Shown in pieces: positions 8,552-17,297 of a stretch of DNA of 64,000 nucleotides. The notes beneath the pieces were generated by a model, which saw only the letters and a program-made list of their open reading frames with translations, searched no databases and was not told where the DNA came from. The position numbers were made by a program, and so were the translations under genes. The stretch lies in NCBI RefSeq assembly GCF_007830615.1, contig NZ_VLLI01000004.1, positions 186,001-250,000 of the forward strand. Direction: 5' to 3'. Origin of the DNA: Mucilaginibacter frigoritolerans (GTDB taxonomy: Bacteria; Bacteroidota; Bacteroidia; Sphingobacteriales; Sphingobacteriaceae). Numbering within the stretch: the first letter of the stretch is position 1; every line of letters starts with the position of its first letter.

Positions 8552-9127
8552 ATGCGGGTACCAAAGAATAATAATCAGGCCATAGTAAATGAGGTTTTTT
8601 CATTGTACGAGAAATTTGGCGATGAGGATTATATCGGAGAGCCCGTTTCCCAATTAGAGCACATGTCACAGGCGGCCTCCCTGGCCGAAGAAGAAGGTTA
8701 TGATGATGAAGTGATCCTGGCTGCATTTTTTCATGATATTGGCCATTTATGTGCCGATGCCGAAGAAGCAGGCAGCATGGACGGCATGGGAAATGTTGAC
8801 CACGAAAAACTGGGTGCCGATTATCTGCTCGAAAAAGGTTTTTCTGAAAGGGTAGCCGCTTTAGTACAGGGCCATGTATTAGCTAAACGTTATCTTACTT
8901 ATAAATATCCGGAGTATTACAACAAATTATCGTCAGCCAGCAAAACTACATTAGAGTTTCAGGGTGGGGTAATGAGCAGTGCTGAGGCCGATGAATTTGA
9001 ACAAAACCCGGATGCCGAATTAATAATACGCATGCGCTACTGGGACGATACGGCAAAAGAGATGAATGTTCCGGTAAATAATATTGAATATCTTAAAAAA
9101 CTTGCTCTGGATCATTTAAACAGATAA
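8552..9127 (+). CDS. PhnZ/TmpB-like HD-domain di-iron oxygenase
   Basis: 191-residue cytoplasmic HD-domain protein with the hallmarks of the C-P-cleaving mixed-valence di-iron oxygenases PhnZ and TmpB. Motif YIGE gives Y27 and E30, spaced like Tyr24/Glu27 of PhnZ. Then H37, HD at 61-62, H84, H108 and D165 fit the HD iron ligands. K112, S130 and R162 fall where PhnZ has phosphonate-binding residues (comparison from memory). Such enzymes split 1-hydroxy-2-aminoethylphosphonates into an acid plus phosphate, and normally pair with a 2-oxoglutarate hydroxylase (PhnY/TmpA), absent from this window. The start is set by the promoter at 8508-8535. It diverges from the XRE-cupin gene and is followed by susC after 298 bp. 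Confidence 0.85.
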   Translation: MRVPKNNNQAIVNEVFSLYEKFGDEDYIGEPVSQLEHMSQAASLAEEEGYDDEVILAAFFHDIGHLCADAEEAGSMDGMGNVDHEKLGADYLLEKGFSERVAALVQGHVLAKRYLTYKYPEYYNKLSSASKTTLEFQGGVMSSAEADEFEQNPDAELIIRMRYWDDTAKEMNVPVNNIEYLKKLALDHLNR

Positions 9128-9170
9128 ATGATCGGCTATTGAATAGCTCTAATACAAAAAACAGGTACGG

Positions 9171-9252
9171 AGCCTCACCCAACCCTTTCCGGGAGAGAGG
9201 CTTTTGAAAGCGCGAAGTTTAAGTCCTCCCCCTGAGAGTATTTAGTGAGGCT
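9171..9252. repeat. R2 interspersed repeat, degenerate copy
   Basis: Starts AGCCTCACCCAACCCT and ends TTTAGTGAGGCT. It aligns along its length with 39229-39316 and lies between the PhnZ-like gene and susC. Confidence 0.75.
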
Positions 9253-9327
9253 AAATTAAGTTTTTGTAAGGCCAATGTAACCTTCCTGTTATAAAAATAC
9301 CATTCTTAATCTGTTATACATCAAATG

Positions 9328-9342
9328 TTAAGCATTGCTTAA
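9328..9342. promoter_or_regulatory. Palindrome upstream of the susC promoter
   Basis: TTAAGCATTGCTTAA, a perfect 7-1-7 palindrome 20 bases before the shared promoter element. Possible upstream operator. Confidence 0.45.
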
Positions 9343-9361
9343 TCTAAAATTAGTTTAGTGC

Positions 9362-9388
9362 TAATAAACAAAGTTTAGTATTGCTGAA
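9362..9388 (+). promoter_or_regulatory. susC promoter element shared with the PhnX-like operon
   Basis: Contains AAACAAAGTTT and TAGTATTG in the same spacing and orientation as the element at 7516-7542; 25 of 27 bases agree. The similarity weakens but continues upstream. It ends 37 bases before the susC start codon. Confidence 0.75.
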
Positions 9389-9425
9389 TGAAAAACTCCT
9401 TTTCTTCACTATTAAACATTAACAG

Positions 9426-12400
9426 ATGAAACAGATTTACAAACAACTAAAAACCGTTGTAACGGTGATGTTATTCTGTATTGCCCCATCATTATTATGG
9501 GCGCAAACAAAAATTTCAGGCACGGTTACAGACGACACACACCAGCCATTGCCTGGGGTAAACGTAAAGATTGCCGGCACTAATAAAGGCGGTGTAACCG
9601 ATATTAATGGTCGCTATTTAATTACAGCTGCAAAAGGCCAAACCTTAACTTTTAGTTTTATTGGCTTTGAACTACAAAATGTTGTGGTTGGCGATAATGC
9701 TATTATTGATGTTACCCTTAGCGGCAGCAGCAAATCATTAAACGAAGTGGTAGTAACCGCACTGGGTGTAAAAAAAGAAGTACGCCGTGTAGGTTATGCA
9801 ACACAAACCGTTGATGGTGCTGATTTGACCACCGCCCGTGATCCTAACCCTATTACCGGTTTAACAGGTAAAGTTGCAGGTTTATCAGTAGGTGCATCAG
9901 CTGAGCTATTGGGTCAGCCAAGCGTTTTAATGCGTGGTGATGCTGTTACCCTGTATGTTGTTGATGGTTTCCCCATCAATACCGATACATTTAACCTTAG
10001 CCCTGATGATATTGAAACCTATACTGTTTTAAAAGGCCCTGCTGCTGCTGCATTATATGGTAGCCGCGCACAAAATGGTGCTATTTTAATTACCACTAAA
10101 AAAGGTGACAAAAATTCTAAAGGATTTCATGTTGAATTAAACAGCAGTACAGTAATTAATAAAGGCTTCCTTACTTTCCCAAGAACACAGCATTCATTCG
10201 GACCGGGTGAAAACGAATTTTATGAGTTTGTTGACGGTAAAGGTGGTGCACCAGGTGGTGTGGATAGTGATTATGATATTTGGGGCCCGTATTTTGCAGG
10301 CCAGTCAATTCCTCAGTTTGACAGCCCGGTAGTTAATGGCGTTCGCCAGGGAACACCATGGTTAGCGCGTGGTGCAAATAACCTTGCTGATTTCTTGCAA
10401 ACAGGTTATCAAACTAATAATGATATTGCCTTATCATCAAATGGTGATAATTATACTACCCGTTTTTCATTTTCACAACAACATCAGCAAAGCTATATTC
10501 CTAACGAATACCTGGACATAGCAAATGCTAATATCTATGCTTCATTTAACCCAAGCCCGCGCTTTAAAATTGAAGCCAATGTTGATTACAACAGACAGAG
10601 TACTGATAACTATCCCGATGTTACTTATGGTCCTAACAGCTTAATCTATGATCTATCTATCTGGACAGGTGCTGACTGGAGCGTTAATCAGCCAATTATT
10701 AAAGCCGTATGGCAGCCTGGTAAAGTAGGCGTACAATCAGAATTTGAAGAATACACCCGTTACCAGAACCCATATTTTATGACTCAGGACTGGACCCGTG
10801 GACATTACAAAAATGATGTTGATGGTTACCTGTCAGGAAACTATAAAATTGATAATCACCTGAATGTAACTCTGAAAAGTGCTATTGATACTTATAATTT
10901 GTTACATACAGAAGATCTGCCTTATTCAGCTCACCCTTATGGTCGTGAAGGTAATGAGGGTGATTATCGTGAAGACCGTCGTGATTTGTTTGATAATAAC
11001 ACCGAGGCCTTATTAAACTTTGACTATACCGTTAAGAAATTCCTTAACCTGTCAGGTTTAGTGGGTGGTAACTTCCGTGATTTCTCCTACAATTCAAGCT
11101 GGACATCTACCAACTACCTTACTGTACCAGGCGTATATTCATTTAGCAACTCTTTAAACGCGCTTCAGTCTACCAGCTTTAGCTCATATATGATGGTTGC
11201 AAGTGCATTTTACTCATTAGATGCAAGCTTTGGTAAATACGCAACTATTTCAAGTACCGGCCGTGTTGATAAAACATCAGCTTTCCAGGTGCCAACAACT
11301 TATTACTACCCAAGTTTATCAGTAGCATCAGTTGTTTCTGATTATATTAAACTACCTGATTTTATTTCGTTCTTAAAAATCAGAGCTTCTTACTCAAACG
11401 TACGTTCTGATGAAACCAGTGCTCAAATTGGGCCTGCGCCTTTCAACTCTATCACTGCTTTTGGTGGTCAAACATCAGGTGGTAATCCTTTAACTTACAA
11501 CCCGCTTGGTTATGGTGCTACTTATTTATCGCCATATAACGGTCCAAACTATTCATTAAATCCTGCTTATACGCAAGGTAAGCCTTACAATAATCAAGGT
11601 GCCGGTTATGCACCTACTGCTTTATATCAGGATAACATACAAACTTCAACAAGGGTAAACTATGAGGAAGGTGTTGATATTAAATTCTTACAAAACCGTT
11701 TAGGTGTAAGTGCAACTGCTTTCCAATATATTGACGGACTTGAAATTCTGAACAATCCTATTGCAACAGCTACTGGCTATACTTCTGAATACCTGAATGC
11801 TTTAAAAACTAGAAAAACAGGTCAGGAAGTTTCCTTAAGCGGCATCCCTGTTAAACTGAATGATTTTAGCTGGAATATTTTGGTTAACTGGTCAAGGTTC
11901 CAACAATATTTTGATCAATTGCCTCCGGGTCAAAGCCAGTATGCATACAATGGCGGTTACGTAACTGTGGGTACCCGCACTGATGCATTTTACGGTACCA
12001 AATTCGTAAGAACTGCCAATGGTCAAATTGTAAATAATTCCAATGGTACCCCAATGGTAAATCCGGTAAATCAGTTTTTAGGTAATGCTAATGCTGATTA
12101 TAGCTGGACTTTCTCTAACAAATTCAAATACAAACAGTGGAACTTTGGTTTCCAGTTTGATGGTTCTGTAGGTGGTAAAATGATTGATTACATGCACCAA
12201 AAAACAATGGTGGGCGGAGCAAATGCTTTAACTGCTGAAGGTGCTATCGGCGCTGCCCGTTACCAGGATTGGTTAAACTTTGGCAAACCAGGTTATGCAG
12301 GTTCATATGTTGGCCCTGGTGTAGTAATAGCAAATGGTACTGCTCCTAACTTCGATTCAAAAACAGGTGCAATACTTAACTATAACCAATTACAATTTAC

Positions 12401-12716
12401 ACCAAATACGCAAACAGCATTTGTACAAGGTTATGTAAGCTCATACTATAATGTTAATGAGGCTAACCTGATGAGTAAAACTTATGCAGAGTTACGTGAA
12501 ATTACTTTCGGCTATGATTTTCCTAAAAAATGGCTGGAAAAAACTTTCATCAAAACTGCATCAGCTAATGTTTATGGTCGTAACCTATTGTATTTCTACG
12601 CCAATTCAGAATTTAAAGATGTTGACTTAAACCAGTATAACGGTGTAGCAGGCCAGTCTGTATTGCAATCACCTACTGTACGTAGCTATGGCGTCAACTT
12701 TAAATTAACATTTTAA
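9426..12716 (+). CDS. SusC/RagA-type TonB-dependent outer-membrane transporter
   Basis: 1096-residue outer-membrane importer. It has a signal peptide (to about LLWAQ, residue 26), a carboxypeptidase-D-like regulatory domain (about 28-107, starting ISGTVTDDTHQPLPGVNVKI), a plug domain (GLTGKVAGLSV, YVVDGFPIN, ALYGSRAQNGAILITTKKG) and a large beta barrel ending in a typical aromatic-aliphatic strand (SYGVNFKLTF). SusC proteins work with a SusD lipoprotein to pull large ligands through the outer membrane using TonB energy. No glycan enzyme lies nearby; the partners are phosphoesterases, so a phosphorus-containing ligand is more likely than a sugar polymer (inference). Its promoter shares the element of the PhnX-like operon. 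Confidence 0.93.
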   Translation: MKQIYKQLKTVVTVMLFCIAPSLLWAQTKISGTVTDDTHQPLPGVNVKIAGTNKGGVTDINGRYLITAAKGQTLTFSFIGFELQNVVVGDNAIIDVTLSGSSKSLNEVVVTALGVKKEVRRVGYATQTVDGADLTTARDPNPITGLTGKVAGLSVGASAELLGQPSVLMRGDAVTLYVVDGFPINTDTFNLSPDDIETYTVLKGPAAAALYGSRAQNGAILITTKKGDKNSKGFHVELNSSTVINKGFLTFPRTQHSFGPGENEFYEFVDGKGGAPGGVDSDYDIWGPYFAGQSIPQFDSPVVNGVRQGTPWLARGANNLADFLQTGYQTNNDIALSSNGDNYTTRFSFSQQHQQSYIPNEYLDIANANIYASFNPSPRFKIEANVDYNRQSTDNYPDVTYGPNSLIYDLSIWTGADWSVNQPIIKAVWQPGKVGVQSEFEEYTRYQNPYFMTQDWTRGHYKNDVDGYLSGNYKIDNHLNVTLKSAIDTYNLLHTEDLPYSAHPYGREGNEGDYREDRRDLFDNNTEALLNFDYTVKKFLNLSGLVGGNFRDFSYNSSWTSTNYLTVPGVYSFSNSLNALQSTSFSSYMMVASAFYSLDASFGKYATISSTGRVDKTSAFQVPTTYYYPSLSVASVVSDYIKLPDFISFLKIRASYSNVRSDETSAQIGPAPFNSITAFGGQTSGGNPLTYNPLGYGATYLSPYNGPNYSLNPAYTQGKPYNNQGAGYAPTALYQDNIQTSTRVNYEEGVDIKFLQNRLGVSATAFQYIDGLEILNNPIATATGYTSEYLNALKTRKTGQEVSLSGIPVKLNDFSWNILVNWSRFQQYFDQLPPGQSQYAYNGGYVTVGTRTDAFYGTKFVRTANGQIVNNSNGTPMVNPVNQFLGNANADYSWTFSNKFKYKQWNFGFQFDGSVGGKMIDYMHQKTMVGGANALTAEGAIGAARYQDWLNFGKPGYAGSYVGPGVVIANGTAPNFDSKTGAILNYNQLQFTPNTQTAFVQGYVSSYYNVNEANLMSKTYAELREITFGYDFPKKWLEKTFIKTASANVYGRNLLYFYANSEFKDVDLNQYNGVAGQSVLQSPTVRSYGVNFKLTF

Positions 12717-12735
12717 TTAAAAGAGGAAAATGATT

Positions 12736-14403
12736 ATGAAAAAGATATCAGGAATTTATTTACTGCCGGTACTTGTGTTACTGGTAGTAAGCAGTTGTAA
12801 AAAAAGTTTTAAAGACGATACCGTAAATAATAATTTACCAAACAGTGTACCATCTGCATTGCTTTTAACCGGTGTATTAACCAATCTGGTTGATTTACCT
12901 GATGGGGCAACTAGCAGCAGCACGCAAAGCGCTATGGTTTATCCAAATGCTTCTAATAAGGATGAAATTTGGGGTCAGTATTATATCTACAATTATGATT
13001 ATTACGGTAACAATACCTATGATTTTGACAGTGGTGCTGATTACTATACAACGCTAACCAACGTAGTTGCTATGGAAAGTCAGGCTACAGCATCGGGTGG
13101 GGCAGCTATTAATCCTTACGAGGCCATGGGTAAATTTTTCAGAGCTTATTTTTTCAGTAAAATGAGTTTGGAAAGAGGCGATATTCCAATGACTCAGGCT
13201 TTACAGGGTTTGAAAAATCTTACCCCGGCTTATGATACTCAAAAATCAGTAATGATACAATGTTTGGCATGGTTGGAAAGTGCAAACTCAGATATGGCTC
13301 AGCTAATAAATAATCCAAACATCGGTGGTACTGGTGCAGGAGCAACATTAGGTGGCGATATATTTTATGGCAACAGCTTGGCCCAATGGCAAAAAGTTGT
13401 AAATACTTTCAGAATTAGATTATTGCTTGAGCTAAGTAAACAAGCTGCTGATCCAGATTTGAATGTTCCTGCTCAGTTTGCTAAAATTATTGCCGATCCG
13501 GTAACTTATCCGTTAATGCAAAGTTCGTCTGACAATATGCAGTACGTTTTTCTGGAGTCTGTTAACACCAACTACTACCCTCAATATCCGGAAGTTTTTG
13601 GTCAAAGCGGTTCAAGACAAAATCTATCATTAACTTATACTGCCCTTGCTGGAAGTTTGAATGATCCACGTGTTTATGCAGTAGCTGAGCCTTCACGTTA
13701 CCAGGTAGATACATTACACAATAGCCCAACTGCATTTTCATCATTTGTTGGTGCTGATCCGGGTTTAGATTTGGGTACCATGTACAACAACGCAGGTTTA
13801 CAACGCTATTCATTCATCAACCGTAAACGCTATTACTCAACTCACGTAGGTGAGCCAAGTATCCAGATCGGTTATCCCGAATTGATGTTTAACATTGCTG
13901 AAGGAATTAACCGCGGTTGGGCAGCAGGTAATGCTGAAACTTATTACATAGCTGGTATACAGGCTTCAATGGCATCTTATGGTATCCCGGTTAATGGTAC
14001 TTATACCGCTTCTTTTTACCATCCGGTAAATATTAATGATACTTATCCAACGGAGGATAATGCCAATTACAATACATATACCATCAATATTAACTGGAAT
14101 ACTTACTATGCACAGCCATCGGTACAGTATACTGCCGGTGCAACCGGATTAACAGAAATATTGCAGCAAAAATACCTGGCATTGTTCCGCCACTCAGGTT
14201 TGGAAGCTTATTTCAACTACCGCAGAACCGGTGTGCCTACCTTTACTACTGGTCCGGGTACTGATAATGGTCAGCGTATAGCTATGCGTTTCCAATATCC
14301 TTTAAGTGATCGTTCAGGTAATACTGTAAATTATGAAAAAGCCCTTGCCAGCCAATACGGCGGTAACGACGATATCAACGGTATTATGTGGATACTTAAA
14401 TAA
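12736..14403 (+). CDS. SusD/RagB-like outer-membrane lipoprotein
   Basis: 555-residue surface lipoprotein that should cap the SusC barrel and bind the ligand. The signal peptide ends in the lipobox VVSSC followed by KKS. The body matches the SusD-like_2 group (PF12771): helical repeat segments such as YEAMGKFFRAYFFSKMSLERGDIPMTQ (shown here only to indicate the region around residues 130-160) and a C-terminal LFRHSGLEAYFNYRRTGVP. AAGAGG at 12721-12726 sits 9 bases before the ATG at 12736, a better distance than for the ATG at 12730, so I chose 12736. The gap after susC is only 19 bp, so they are one transcript, ended by the hairpin at 14417. Confidence 0.92.
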   Translation: MKKISGIYLLPVLVLLVVSSCKKSFKDDTVNNNLPNSVPSALLLTGVLTNLVDLPDGATSSSTQSAMVYPNASNKDEIWGQYYIYNYDYYGNNTYDFDSGADYYTTLTNVVAMESQATASGGAAINPYEAMGKFFRAYFFSKMSLERGDIPMTQALQGLKNLTPAYDTQKSVMIQCLAWLESANSDMAQLINNPNIGGTGAGATLGGDIFYGNSLAQWQKVVNTFRIRLLLELSKQAADPDLNVPAQFAKIIADPVTYPLMQSSSDNMQYVFLESVNTNYYPQYPEVFGQSGSRQNLSLTYTALAGSLNDPRVYAVAEPSRYQVDTLHNSPTAFSSFVGADPGLDLGTMYNNAGLQRYSFINRKRYYSTHVGEPSIQIGYPELMFNIAEGINRGWAAGNAETYYIAGIQASMASYGIPVNGTYTASFYHPVNINDTYPTEDNANYNTYTININWNTYYAQPSVQYTAGATGLTEILQQKYLALFRHSGLEAYFNYRRTGVPTFTTGPGTDNGQRIAMRFQYPLSDRSGNTVNYEKALASQYGGNDDINGIMWILK

Positions 14404-14416
14404 TTAAAAATAACAA

Positions 14417-14455
14417 AAAGAAGGTCATCCCCAAAAAGGATGGCCTTTCTTTTTA
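14417..14455 (+). terminator. Terminator or attenuator after susD
   Basis: AGGTCATCC and GGATGGCCT pair (one G-U) around a CCAAAAA loop, followed by TTCTTTTT. It separates the susCD pair from the phosphatase genes and probably only partly stops transcription. Confidence 0.75.
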
Positions 14456-14473
14456 AACAAAAAACAGGTTTTT

Positions 14474-15571
14474 ATGAAAAAGATGATCTTGTTATTGCTG
14501 GTTGTTGTAGCAGCCGCACAATTAAAGGCGCAAACAGGCAAAACACAAAACGTGATTGTTATTACGCTGGATGGTTTCAGGTGGCAGGAGCTTTATCGCG
14601 GAGCGGATTCAGCTTTGATCAATTCAAAGTTTACTGAAGATAAAAAGGATATGACTAAAAAATACTGGGCAGCCACGGCAGAAGAACGCCGTAAATTATT
14701 GCTGCCTTTTATTTGGTCAGTAGTGGCCCAAAACGGACAGCTTTATGGCGATAGGGATTTGGGTAATCATGATGAGGTGGCTAACCCGTATCATTTTTCT
14801 TATCCGGGATATAATGAAATTTTTACCGGTTTTCCCGATGTAAGAATGAACACCAACGAACCGATTACCAACCCTAACCAAAATGTGCTGGAGTTTTTAA
14901 ATAAACAAAAAGGGTTTGAAAATAAAGTTGCCGTTTTTTCATCGTGGGAAAGATTTCCGCAGATTTTAAATGTTAACCGTTCAGGTTTATTGGTAAACTC
15001 AGGATTTATGGATTTTACCGCTGCCGATGCAAACGGCCGTTTGAAATACTTAAATGAATTACAGCATAAGGCCCCTTCTTACCTAAGCGATTCGACCAGG
15101 ATTGATTTTATGACCTATGAGTTTGGTAAAGAATATCTGAAGCAATACAAACCAAGGGTAATGTACATAGCCTTTGATGAAACGGATGATATGGCCCACG
15201 AAGGTAACTATGAGTTTTACCTTGATCGTACCCGTCAGGAAGATGGCTATATTAATGAGCTTTGGCAATACCTGCAATCTGACCCACAATATAAAAATAA
15301 AACCACGCTGATCATCACCTGCGATCATGGTCGTGGCGATGTACCTCTTGAAAAATGGCGTGACCACGGTGCCGATGTTTTACACTCTGAACAAACATGG
15401 TTTGCAGTACTAGGTCCTGATACTCAGGCATCAGGTATTATTAAAACGCCAACAACCACTTATCATAAACAACTGGCACAAACTATAGCTAATTTGCTCG
15501 GCTTTGATTTTAAAGCCAATGCTGGTCATGAAGTAGGTGATGCTATTGGAAGCGTAACCGGTAATAAATAA
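14474..15571 (+). CDS. Secreted alkaline-phosphatase-superfamily phosphodiesterase/phosphatase
   Basis: 365-residue exported enzyme of the type I phosphodiesterase / nucleotide pyrophosphatase / sulfatase superfamily. The signal peptide ends near LKAQ (residue 20). D33 in VITLDGFRW is the first metal ligand. SYPGYNEIFTG aligns with the nucleophile motif of NPP enzymes and makes S109 the probable nucleophile. AFDETDDMAHEGNYEFY and IITCDHGRGD carry the remaining metal ligands. Substrates could be phosphomonoesters, diesters or head groups such as phosphocholine. It follows susD and precedes the glycerophosphodiesterase by 12 bp, so it is part of the same periplasmic phosphorus-releasing set. 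Confidence 0.85.
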   Translation: MKKMILLLLVVVAAAQLKAQTGKTQNVIVITLDGFRWQELYRGADSALINSKFTEDKKDMTKKYWAATAEERRKLLLPFIWSVVAQNGQLYGDRDLGNHDEVANPYHFSYPGYNEIFTGFPDVRMNTNEPITNPNQNVLEFLNKQKGFENKVAVFSSWERFPQILNVNRSGLLVNSGFMDFTAADANGRLKYLNELQHKAPSYLSDSTRIDFMTYEFGKEYLKQYKPRVMYIAFDETDDMAHEGNYEFYLDRTRQEDGYINELWQYLQSDPQYKNKTTLIITCDHGRGDVPLEKWRDHGADVLHSEQTWFAVLGPDTQASGIIKTPTTTYHKQLAQTIANLLGFDFKANAGHEVGDAIGSVTGNK

Positions 15572-15583
15572 TAGTATTGTATT

Positions 15584-16405
15584 ATGAAATATTTAGCGCT
15601 GTTATTAATACCTTTTTATTGGGCACTGCAAAATGGGACTCAGTTTAACCCCGTGCCTAAACTAAAACATAAATTTATCATTGTTGCCCACCGCGGCGAT
15701 CATACCCACTATCCCGAAAATACCATTGAAGCCTATAACCAGGCTATAAAAGATAAAGCCGATTATATTGAGATAGATTTACGGACAACAGCCGATGGTA
15801 AACTGGTAAGCCTCCATGACGCCAGCGTAAACCGTATGACGGATGGCAAAGGACTGGTAAAAGATTTAACCCTTGATCAGATAGAAAACCTGAAGGTGAG
15901 CGTTAAAAATAAACCGGATACTACTGCCATTTATCATATCCCAACCTTTGAGCAGATACTAAAACTTTGCCGCAATAAAATCCATATTTATATCGATTTT
16001 AAGGAAGCTGATGCAACGCAAACACTGAATATGCTAAAGCAGTTTCACATGGAAAAGCAGGTGTTGGTTTATATCAATAAGCCATCGCAAATTACAGATT
16101 GGCGCAAAACTGATGCAACGATGCCGTTGATGGTAAGCTTGCCTGATAGTGTTAAGAGCACAGAATCTATGCGCCTGTTCATCAACCAAAATCGTCCTGA
16201 TTTATTGGATGGGAACTATGCCGAATATGATGCACAGATGGTTGCCCTTGCCAATGCGCTTGGTTTACCTGTTTGGCCGGATGCCCAGGGACCGCAGGAA
16301 GGTCCCTCCGTTTGGGATAAAGCCATAGAAAAAGGTCTTAGGGGCCTGCAAACAGATAATCCGCCAGCCCTGGCAAAATATTTAAAAGAAAAAGGACTCA
16401 GGTAG
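15584..16405 (+). CDS. Glycerophosphodiester phosphodiesterase
   Basis: 273-residue GDPD-family TIM-barrel enzyme that cleaves glycerophosphodiesters (for example glycerophosphocholine) into glycerol-3-phosphate and the head-group alcohol. Catalytic motifs are plain: AHRGDHTHYPENT, EIDLRTTADGKLVSLHD and later YIDFKEAD. A short hydrophobic N-terminus (MKYLALLLIPFYWAL) indicates export to the periplasm. It starts 12 bp after the phosphodiesterase gene. Its last codons and TAG stop lie inside a terminator hairpin (16391-16411). Within the locus it would handle deacylated phospholipids. Confidence 0.93.
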   Translation: MKYLALLLIPFYWALQNGTQFNPVPKLKHKFIIVAHRGDHTHYPENTIEAYNQAIKDKADYIEIDLRTTADGKLVSLHDASVNRMTDGKGLVKDLTLDQIENLKVSVKNKPDTTAIYHIPTFEQILKLCRNKIHIYIDFKEADATQTLNMLKQFHMEKQVLVYINKPSQITDWRKTDATMPLMVSLPDSVKSTESMRLFINQNRPDLLDGNYAEYDAQMVALANALGLPVWPDAQGPQEGPSVWDKAIEKGLRGLQTDNPPALAKYLKEKGLR

Positions 16406-16415
16406 TCCTTTTTTA
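16391..16415 (+). terminator. Hairpin overlapping the stop codon of the glycerophosphodiesterase
   Basis: AAAGGACT (16391-16398) and AGTCCTTT (16404-16411) flank CAGGT and lead into a T-run. The TAG stop at 16403-16405 straddles the loop and the right arm, so a ribosome at the stop would disrupt it. Confidence 0.75.
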
Positions 16416-16445
16416 ATATCTTAATGTCAGATTTAAACTTATCCA

Positions 16446-17297
16446 ATGAGCACACGCAGAAATTTTATCGGAACGGCTGCTGCAGGTATTGCCGCTGTGA
16501 GCCTGCTTCCCGCTGTTAATACTTTTGCAAGCGAAGACAAAGCTTATAAAAGGCAGTTTGCAGCCAAACCTAAGCTACGCTTTGCACTGGCATCAGATAT
16601 TCATTACGGACAGCAGGGTACTGATTATGCTGCTTATACCAGTAGTATGGTTAGATGGTTAAATGATGACCATGCCAAAAATCACCTGGACCTGGTGATT
16701 ATTAACGGTGATTTGGTACATAACCGACCCGATCTGTTGCCCGAGATAAAGAAAAAATACCTGGATAAACTGGATGTACCCTGCTACACCATTCCGGGTA
16801 ATCATGATTTTGCAGATGCGGGGATCTGGAAAACCGTTTTTGGCTATGAGGATAAATACTTTATTGAGATGGATGAAGTGGCTTTTGTGTTTGCCAATAC
16901 AGCTGATACCAAAGGAGGTTACGTTTGCCCGGATAATGCTTTTTTAAAAGATACACTTGATAAGCTTACCGATAAAAAGATTGTATTTGTAATACTTCAT
17001 ATTGCCCCGGTGCAATGGCTAAAAACCGAGGCCACCATCTTTTTAAACTGCCCAGAAACGGTTAGCTTGCTGCATAGCTATCCAAATGTAAAAGCTGCTT
17101 TTCATGGGCACGACCATACTTTGGATGGTGTGAGGTATACCGACAAGCTTCCTCATTTTTTTGATTCGCATATTGGTGGTAACTGGGGAACAGATTACCG
17201 GGGCTACCGCATAGTTGAGGTACATGAGGATAATACCATTTACACCTACCAGGTTAATGCCAGCCAGAACCCGGTTTTAAATGCCAATAAGTTTTAA
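16446..17297 (+). CDS. Tat-exported calcineurin-like metallophosphoesterase
   Basis: 283-residue dinuclear-metal phosphoesterase. MSTRRNFIGTAAAGIAAVSL is a twin-arginine signal, cleaved near TFAS. The family motifs appear in order: ASDIHYGQ, INGDLVHNRPD, IPGNHDF and FHGHDHTLDG, so all usual metal ligands are present. Relatives cleave phosphomonoesters or diesters outside the cytoplasm. It lies 40 bp after the glycerophosphodiesterase, past the stop-codon hairpin, and ends the locus. This is the second Tat substrate of the locus with phospholipase C, which suits enzymes folded with their metal before export. Substrate unknown. Confidence 0.9.
   Translation: MSTRRNFIGTAAAGIAAVSLLPAVNTFASEDKAYKRQFAAKPKLRFALASDIHYGQQGTDYAAYTSSMVRWLNDDHAKNHLDLVIINGDLVHNRPDLLPEIKKKYLDKLDVPCYTIPGNHDFADAGIWKTVFGYEDKYFIEMDEVAFVFANTADTKGGYVCPDNAFLKDTLDKLTDKKIVFVILHIAPVQWLKTEATIFLNCPETVSLLHSYPNVKAAFHGHDHTLDGVRYTDKLPHFFDSHIGGNWGTDYRGYRIVEVHEDNTIYTYQVNASQNPVLNANKF

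Noticed and set aside
14440..14637. Plus-strand frame overlapping the start of the phosphodiesterase gene
   Set aside because: It overlaps the terminator and the signal peptide region of the real gene in another frame.
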